Source: Rhynochetos jubatus (Eukaryota; Chordata; Aves; Eurypygiformes; Rhynochetidae). Taken from it: a stretch of DNA of 64,000 nt. The DNA is taken from NCBI GenBank assembly GCA_027574665.1, contig CM050648.1, forward strand, positions 141,980,175-142,044,174, given 5' to 3'. The position numbers were made by a program, and so were the translations under genes. Under the pieces are notes generated by a model, which searched no databases, had not been told where the DNA came from, and worked only from the letters and a program-made list of their open reading frames with translations. This document shows, piece after piece, positions 54,701 through 63,700 of the stretch (positions within the stretch are counted from its first letter, which is position 1; each line of letters opens with the position of its first letter).

Positions 54701-57700
54701 AATATTATGTGTGAACTTAACCTTTCCATATTAATAATTTCAAAGATCAGTTTCTTAAACAATAATGAAATGTGATTTTTTTTTAAAAAATAATTTAAAA
54801 ATTATCTGATTTTCACTGGAGCATTGAAAAAGATACATAGAAAGTAGCACATACACAACTAAAATGAAAAAAACACCCCAGCTCACATGATTAATGAAGA
54901 AGCTGCCTTTGATCCTTTCACAAAATAGTATGCCACAAAACTACAATAAATAATTATTTAAACAAGAATAAAAGTCCAGAGACTGAATATTGAAAAATAT
55001 AAGAAAAAACTTTGTTACTGTCAGGGTCATCGGACACTGGAACAGGTTTTCCAGGGAGATTGTGGAGTCATCATCCTTGGAAATATTTGAAACCTGACTG
55101 CACATAGACATGAACAACTGGCTGTAGCTGACCCTTCCCTGAGAAGGGCAGTTGGACTAGATGACCTCCAGTAGTCCTTTCCAGCCTTAACTCTTCGGTG
55201 ATTCTATTATGTGAACATCATTTTATATTTTAAATAAATAGGATGTAATTTTTGGAGGGTTTTTTTTTGGAGCATTAATTCAACAGAATTTGGGAAACTG
55301 CAAGAAAACACAAAGTAACTAGAATAATGTCTTCTGATTCCACTTACAGGTGATCAGCTTCTAAGTGCTACAATATTTTTCGATAATATCAAATATGAAG
55401 ATGCGCTCAAGATTCTCCAGTATTCCGAGCCATACAGAATCCAGTTCAGCCTGAAAAGAAAAATTGCTGGGAAAGAAGAGCTAGAACACATTCACTCTGC
55501 AGCCCAGTACAAAAAGGAAAGATTAAGCCAGGTAGTTATTTGTTTAATTTACAAAGTTTGGATAATACTGTAGTAATGTGCTGTGGGGAAGCACAGAAGA
55601 AAATAAACAGTTGTCTACTTAAGACATTGGCGTGTGTTTAAACATATTGGCGTGAATATTCATGAGAAGAAAAACAATCCCAAATGATATTTAAAGTTTT
55701 ATAAGTATCCTAGACAAGACTATGGATTTGGGATAAAGCCACCTTCTTGCTTTAGGGTAGAAAAACATTCTTCTGTAGTGAGTCAGTACTTTTTATGTTG
55801 TTAAGTGTCCACAGATAGAACAGGTTCAGATAAGCCTTGTAATATTTATTTTCATTATTTTCCAAAATGTAAAATATCAGTAAATATTTTTCTGAAAAGC
55901 TCATCAATGACATTTACTCTATAAAATATGTATTTAATAACAGATATCTCCATAGGCATGATCTGTTCCTAGGCTTCTATCACATTCAAAGTTATTTTTC
56001 TCTTCATATACATCTATATAAATATTATATATACATTTGTACAGACGTATGTAGAGAGAGATATATAGAAACCTCTATTTATGTCAGTGTTTTGCAAAGA
56101 GCATAAACATTCAGAAATCCACACATTACAGTCATGTATTCCAATTGCTGTATGTAATTTCTCCCTGAATTATATACACCATTTTCAGGATTTTTTTATA
56201 TAACAAGTGGATACTGTGAATAAAAAGCACAATTTTCTACTTATTGTATAGTATGTATTTCATTTTGTGTTGCACTTATATTTCATGTATTTTTAATCTT
56301 CTGACTACTATTTGTTCTTTCAGGAAAAAGAACTCAGTGAGAGCATTCCTGAAGAAACACTACATGTTTCAGGAAAAGCCATTTCAGAAGAAGACAGGGA
56401 AACATTAATTGTAAGCCAAAGGGTAGGAAGAAGCAAGAGACCTAAAAAAGATAGATTGTCTTGGCCAAAATTCCAGTCAATTAAAAATAAAAAGATACTG
56501 GGGCACAGAAGATCTCATAGTACATCAGATGCATATGAGCCTGCTATACAGGATATTTCCCCTACAAGCACAGACACCGAGTCTCAGTTTCAACAAGAAG
56601 TCCATATCAAAGAAAAAAAAGGAAACCAAAAGAAACTGAAGTTCCCTAGCATTGGATTCAAAATGTACAGATCCAAAGCAGAAACACAAGACAAGCAAAA
56701 AAGAGAAATAAAAACTACACTTTTATCTGAAAGAGAAAAAATACATGAAGATATCAGCCTGGAAAATCCCGAAATACTAACTGTTGAATATACTACATCT
56801 CCTGCTTATGAAATTAAACCAGAGGAGGTACATGAAACTTTAACAGAAGACTTAAAAGATATGACAAACGGCATTCCATCTCAAGCAAAAACATGCCCTG
56901 AAGCTGAAATAAGCATTAAAAAAGAAAAAGAGAAGGAATCAATATCAAAATTTACTGTACCTGAAGTACCAGCTATGAAAACACAGATCTCAAAACCCAG
57001 TTTAGAAAAACATGATCTGAAAGAAAGCCCAACTAAACAAACACCACAGACCTCATCAAAAGCCCGAAAAAAGAAACAGAAGGGAACAGCAGATAAGTTA
57101 GAAAGTGGAATTAGCATAGACATGATGGGTCACAAAACACAAGGACCTATACAGGTAAAAGGTCTAGAAATAGGCACTGCTAAAGCAGAATTACACACAG
57201 TGTCTGACACACTGGAAACAGGAGAAAAAGAAGCAGAAGAAGAAACAAAAATACTAACAATTCAGAAAACAAGATTTGGGATTTCACTGCCCAAAAGAAA
57301 AGAGCTAGTGATGGAAAACAAGAAAGCAGAAAGTGACATTCCACATTCAGTACCAGAAATAACCGGTGATACAAGTTCAGAGGATGGCTGTAATTTGGAT
57401 GTGAAATCTCATATACCTCATGGAGATTCAGATGTCTCTAACTGGAAAATACAAACTACAACATTCAAAAGGGCCCAAATATCTAAATTTGACATAAAAA
57501 TGCATAGAGAAGAAAGCAGGGATGAATCAGTAGATTCTGTAAAAAAGGAACACGCAGAAGAAGATATCATGTGCACAAGAGATAAAGCGTTGAAGATGGA
57601 CAGTGGAGTAAAGACAGGAGAAAAAGATGTAGAGGCAAAAGAAAGCAAGTTCAGACTACCAAAGATTAAATTACCTACATTTACCTGGGCAACTACAAAG

Positions 57701-60700
57701 GATGAATCAGGGCAAAAAGTAAGTCAGGAAAGCGAAAGGGATGAAAAACGCTTATCACTACAAGAAGGTGGAAAACCAGAGAGAAGTGAATCAGCAGAAG
57801 AAGGGAAGAACATCAAGGCTGCCAAAATTGACGCAGACGTCAGCCTGCACAAGGTCGACGCCAGCATCCCAGGGGCAGACCTCAAGGCCGACGTTGGCGC
57901 CATCAGCATCGCGGCCCCCGACGTCAAAGTGCCCTCCCTCGAAGGCTCCCTCGAGCTCCAGGCGCCCGAGATAGACCTCAAAGTGCCCTCTGGCGAAGGC
58001 TCCCTTGACGCAGCCGAGCCGGAATCCGTGGGCCTGAAAGGGAAGCTGAAGATGCCCAAGTTCGACAAGCCCAAATTCGGAGTGTCGCCTCCCAAGGCGG
58101 AAGGGCTGGAAGGCGAGGTCAGCCTGCCCACCGCGGAGGTCGAGCTCCCCTCCGCCACCGTGACGGCCGCCGGGGAGGGCCCCGCGCTGGGCATCAAAGC
58201 CGACGTCCCCGGCGCCAAAACCGAAGGGGCCGGCTGGAAGGTGGAGAAGCCCTCCCTCAAAATGCCCAAAGCCGACATCAAAGCTCCCAAGGTGGACATC
58301 AGCCTCCCATCCGTCGACGTCACCCTGCCAAAGGCCGGCGTCGACCTGCCGGCGCCCGAGGCGGCCCTCAGCCTCGAAGGGGAAGCCAAAGCCCCAGAGA
58401 AGGAGGCCGCGAAGACCAAGGACGGCAAGTTCAAGATGCCCAAGTTCGGCATGCCTTCCTTTGGCTGGTCCAGCAGCAGAGAGGCCAAGGGCACCGTGGC
58501 CGCTGATGTGGACGTCAGCCTCAAGGAGCCCCAAGTGACGGTGCCCTCGGGAACCGCCGAAGTCGACGTGACCCTGCCCGCGGCCGACATCCAAGCGCCC
58601 GGCGTGGAGGTGACCGTCGAGACGGCCGCCGGAGGAGACGGCGAGAAAGGTCGATTCAAGATGCCCGACGTCAAGATGCCCAGCGTCAAGCTGCCCAAAG
58701 TCAAAGCTCCCCACGTGCAGGTCAGCCTGCCAAAGGCAGAGGTCTCGCTGCCCAAAGCCCAGGCCGAAGTCCAGGCGGGCGAAGTCGCCCTGCAGGGCCC
58801 CGACGCCGAAGGCGGCCTGGAGGTGTCTGCCGGCAAAGTTGAGGCCGGTGGCATGAAAATACACATGCCGAAAGTCAAGGTGCCCGGCGTGGTCTTCTCC
58901 AAGCCGACCGTCAAGGCTCCCAAAATTGACGCAGACGTCAGCCTCCCAGGGGCAGACCTCAAGGCCGACGTTGGCGCCATCAGCATCGCGGCCCCCGACG
59001 TCAAAGTGCCCTCCCTCGAAGGCTCCCTCGAGCTCCAGGCGCCCGAGATAGACCTCAAAGTGCCCTCTGGCGAAGGCTCCCTTGACGCAGCCGAGCCGGA
59101 ATCCGTGGGCCTGAAAGGGAAGCTGAAGATGCCCAAGTTCGACAAGCCCAAATTCGGAGTGTCGCCTCCCAAGGCGGAAGGGCTGGAAGGCGAGGTCAGC
59201 CTGCCCACCGCGGAGGTCGAGCTCCCCTCCGCCACCGTGACGGCCGCCGGGGAGGGCCCCGCGCTGGGCATCAAAGCCGACGTCCCCGGCGCCAAAACCG
59301 AAGGGGCCGGCTGGAAGGTGGAGAAGCCCTCCCTCAAAATGCCCAAAGCCGACATCAAAGCTCCCAAGGTGGACATCAGCCTCCCATCCGTCGACGTCAC
59401 CCTGCCAAAGGCCGGCGTCGACCTGCCGGCGCCCGAGGCGGCCCTCAGCCTCGAAGGGGAAGCCAAAGCCCCAGAGAAGGAGGCCGCGAAGACCAAGGAC
59501 GGCAAGTTCAAGATGCCCAAGTTCGGCATGCCTTCCTTTGGCTGGTCCAGCAGCAGAGAGGCCAAGGGCACCGTGGCCGCTGATGTGGACGTCAGCCTCA
59601 AGGAGCCCCAAGTGACGGTGCCCTCGGGAACCGCCGAAGTCGACGTGACCCTGCCCGCGGCCGACATCCAAGCGCCCGGCGTGGAGGTGACCGTCGAGAC
59701 GGCCGCCGGAGGAGACGGCGAGAAAGGTCGATTCAAGATGCCCGACGTCAAGATGCCCAGCGTCAAGCTGCCCAAAGTCAAAGCTCCCCACGTGCAGGTC
59801 AGCCTGCCAAAGGCAGAGGTCTCGCTGCCCAAAGCCCAGGCCGAAGTCCAGGCGGGCGAAGTCGCCCTGCAGGGCCCCGACGCCGAAGGCGGCCTGGAGG
59901 TGTCTGCCGGCAAAGTTGAGGCCGGTGGCATGAAAATACACATGCCGAAAGTCAAGGTGCCCGGCGTGGTCTTCTCCAAGCCGACCGTCAAGGCTCCCAA
60001 AATTGACGCAGACGTCAGCCTCCCAGGGGCAGACCTCAAGGCCGACGTTGGCGCCATCAGCATCGCGGCCCCCGACGTCAAAGTGCCCTCCCTCGAAGGC
60101 TCCCTCGAGCTCCAGGCGCCCGAGATAGACCTCAAAGTGCCCTCTGGCGAAGGCTCCCTTGACGCAGCCGAGCCGGAATCCGTGGGCCTGAAAGGGAAGC
60201 TGAAGATGCCCAAGTTCGACAAGCCCAAATTCGGAGTGTCGCCTCCCAAGGCGGAAGGGCTGGAAGGCGAGGTCAGCCTGCCCACCGCGGAGGTCGAGCT
60301 CCCCTCCGCCACCGTGACGGCCGCCGGGGAGGGCCCCGCGCTGGGCATCAAAGCCGACGTCCCCGGCGCCAAAACCGAAGGGGCCGGCTGGAAGGTGGAG
60401 AAGCCCTCCCTCAAAATGCCCAAAGCCGACATCAAAGCTCCCAAGGTGGACATCAGCCTCCCATCCGTCGACGTCACCCTGCCAAAGGCCGGCGTCGACC
60501 TGCCGGCGCCCGAGGCGGCCCTCAGCCTCGAAGGGGAAGCCAAAGCCCCAGAGAAGGAGGCCGCGAAGACCAAGGACGGCAAGTTCAAGATGCCCAAGTT
60601 CGGCATGCCTTCCTTTGGCTGGTCCAGCAGCAGAGAGGCCAAGGGCACCGTGGCCGCTGATGTGGACGTCAGCCTCAAGGAGCCCCAAGTGACGGTGCCC

Positions 60701-63700
60701 TCGGGAACCGCCGAAGTCGACGTGACCCTGCCCGCGGCCGACATCCAAGCGCCCGGCGTGGAGGTGACCGTCGAGACGGCCGCCGGAGGAGACGGCGAGA
60801 AAGGTCGATTCAAGATGCCCGACGTCAAGATGCCCAGCGTCAAGCTGCCCAAAGTCAAAGCTCCCCACGTGCAGGTCAGCCTGCCAAAGGCAGAGGTCTC
60901 GCTGCCCAAAGCCCAGGCCGAAGTCCAGGCGGGCGAAGTCGCCCTGCAGGGCCCCGACGCCGAAGGCGGCCTGGAGGTGTCTGCCGGCAAAGTTGAGGCC
61001 GGTGGCATGAAAATACACATGCCGAAAGTCAAGGTGCCCGGCGTGGTCTTCTCCAAGCCGACCGTCAAGGCTCCCAAAATTGACGCAGACGTCAGCCTCC
61101 CAGGGGCAGACCTCAAGGCCGACGTTGGCGCCATCAGCATCGCGGCCCCCGACGTCAAAGTGCCCTCCCTCGAAGGCTCCCTCGAGCTCCAGGCACCCGA
61201 GATAGACCTCAAAGTGCCCTCTGGCGAAGGCTCCCTTGACGCAGCCGAGCTGGAATCCGTGGGCCTGAAAGGGAAGCTGAAGATGCCCAAGTTCGACAAG
61301 CCCAAATTCGGAGTGTCGCCTCCCAAGGCGGAAGGGCTGGAAGGCGAGGTCAGCCTGCCCACCGCGGAGGTCGAGCTCCCCTCCGCCACCGTGACGGCCG
61401 CCGGGGAGGGCCCCGCGCTGGGCATCAAAGCCGACGTCCCCGGCGCCAAAACCGAAGGGGCCGGCTGGAAGGTGGAGAAGCCCTCCCTCAAAATGCCCAA
61501 AGCCGACATCAAAGCTCCCAAGGTGGACATCAGCCTCCCATCCGTCGACGTCACCCTGCCAAAGGCCGGCGTCGACCTGCTGGCGCCCGAGGCGGCCCTC
61601 AGCCTCGAAGGGGAAGCCAAAGCCCCAGAGAAGGAGGCCGCGAAGACCAAGGACGGCAAGTTCAAGATGCCCAAGTTCGGCATGCCTTCCTTTGGCTGGT
61701 CCAGCAGCAGAGAGGCCAAGGGCACCGTGGCCGCTGATGTGGACGTCAGCCTCAAGGAGCCCCAAGTGACGGTGCCCTCGGGAACCGCCGAAGTCGACGT
61801 GACCCTGCCCGCGGCCGACATCCAAGCGCCCGGCGTGGAGGTGACCGTCGAGACGGCCGCCGGAGGAGACGGCGAGAAAGGTCGATTCAAGATGCCCGAC
61901 GTCAAGATGCCCAGCGTCAAGCTGCCCAAAGTCAAAGCTCCCCACGTGCAGGTCAGCCTGCCAAAGGCAGAGGTCTCGCTGCCCAAAGCCCAGGCCGAAG
62001 TCCAGGCGGGCGAAGTCGCCCTGCAGGGCCCCGACGCCGAAGGCGGCCTGGAGGTGTCTGCCGGCAAAGTTGAGGCCGGTGGCATGAAAATACACATGCC
62101 GAAAGTCAAGGTGCCCGGCGTGGTCTTCTCCAAGCCGACCGTCAAGGCTCCCAAAATTGACGCAGACGTCAGCCTCCCAGGGGCAGACCTCAAGGCCGAC
62201 GTTGGCGCCATCAGCATCGCGGCCCCCGACGTCAAAGTGCCCTCCCTCGAAGGCTCCCTCGAGCTCCAGGCGCCCGAGATAGACCTCAGAGTGCCCTCTG
62301 GCGAAGGCTCCCTTGACGCAGCCGAGCCGGAATCCGTGGGCCTGAAAGGGAAGCTGAAGATGCCCAAGTTCGACAAGCCCAAATTCGGAGTGTCGCCTCC
62401 CAAGGCGGAAGGGCTGGAAGGCGAGGTCAGCCTGCCCACCGCGGAGGTCGAGCTCCCCTCCGCCACCGTGACGGCCGCCGGGGAGGGCCCCGCGCTGGGC
62501 ATCAAAGCCGACGTCCCCGGCGCCAAAACCGAAGGGGCCGGCTGGAAGGTGGAGAAGCCCTCCCTCAAAATGCCCAAAGCCGACATCAAAGCTCCCAAGG
62601 TGGACATCAGCCTCCCATCCGTCGACGTCACCCTGCCAAAGGCCGGCGTCGACCTGCCGGCGCCCGAGGCGGCCCTCAGCCTCGAAGGGGAAGCCAAAGC
62701 CCCAGAGAAGGAGGCCGCGAAGACCAAGGACGGCAAGTTCAAGATGCCCAAGTTCGGCATGCCTTCCTTTGGCTGGTCCAGCAGCAGAGAGGCCAAGGGC
62801 ACCGTGGCCGCTGATGTGGACGTCAGCCTCAAGGAGCCCCAAGTGACGGTGCCCTCGGGAACCGCCGAAGTCGACGTGACCCTGCCCGCGGCCGACATCC
62901 AAGCGCCCGGCGTGGAGGTGACCGTCGAGACGGCCGCCGGAGGAGACGGCGAGAAAGGTCGATTCAAGATGCCCGACGTCAAGATGCCCAGCGTCAAGCT
63001 GCCCAAAGTCAAAGCTCCCCACGTGCAGGTCAGCCTGCCAAAGGCAGAGGTCTCGCTGCCCAAAGCCCAGGCCGAAGTCCAGGCGGGCGAAGTCGCCCTG
63101 CAGGGCCCCGACGCCGAAGGCGGCCTGGAGGTGTCTGCCGGCAAAGTTGAGGCCGGTGGCATGAAAATACACATGCCGAAAGTCAAGGTGCCCGGCGTGG
63201 TCTTCTCCAAGCCGACCGTCAAGGCTCCCAAAATTGACGCAGACGTCAGCCTCCCAGGGGCAGACCTCAAGGCCGACGTTGGCGCCATCAGCATCGCGGC
63301 CCCCGACGTCAAAGTGCCCTCCCTCGAAGGCTCCCTCGAGCTCCAGGCACCCGAGATAGACCTCAAAGTGCCCTCTGGCGAAGGCTCCCTTGACGCAGCC
63401 GAGCCGGAATCCGTGGGCCTGAAAGGGAAGCTGAAGATGCCCAAGTTCGACAAGCCCAAATTCGGAGTGTCGCCTCCCAAGGCGGAAGGGTTGGAAGGCG
63501 AGGTCAGCCTGCCCACCGCGGAGGTCGAGCTCCCCTCCGCCACCGTGACGGCCGCTGGGGAGGGCCCCGCGCTGGGCATCAAAGCCGACGTCCCCGGCGC
63601 CAAAACCGAAGGGGCCGGCTGGAAGGTGGAGAAGCCCTCCCTCAAAATGCCCAAAGCCGACATCAAAGCTCCCAAGGTGGACATCAGCCTCCCATCCGTC

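Larger units (their letters stand above)
54382..55462 (+). other. PDZ domain (residues ~96-178), split by intron 5
   Basis: Exons 5 and 6 together encode a PDZ fold in the expected order. A first strand leads to a loop with GF at residues 110-111 and a following GGG. The GIFIKKV strand, the short helix around SPASKIF, the [16 protein letters not shown] strand-turn, the KYEDALKIL helix and the final strand [10 protein letters not shown] follow. In AHNAK and periaxin the equivalent domain can homodimerise; a role here is inferred from family membership. Confidence 0.9.

Noticed and set aside
54376-55531. Assignment to AHNAK or periaxin instead of AHNAK2
   Set aside because: The PDZ block with [13 protein letters not shown] and [16 protein letters not shown], and the flanking VYEY and [10 protein letters not shown] motifs, are those of AHNAK2.
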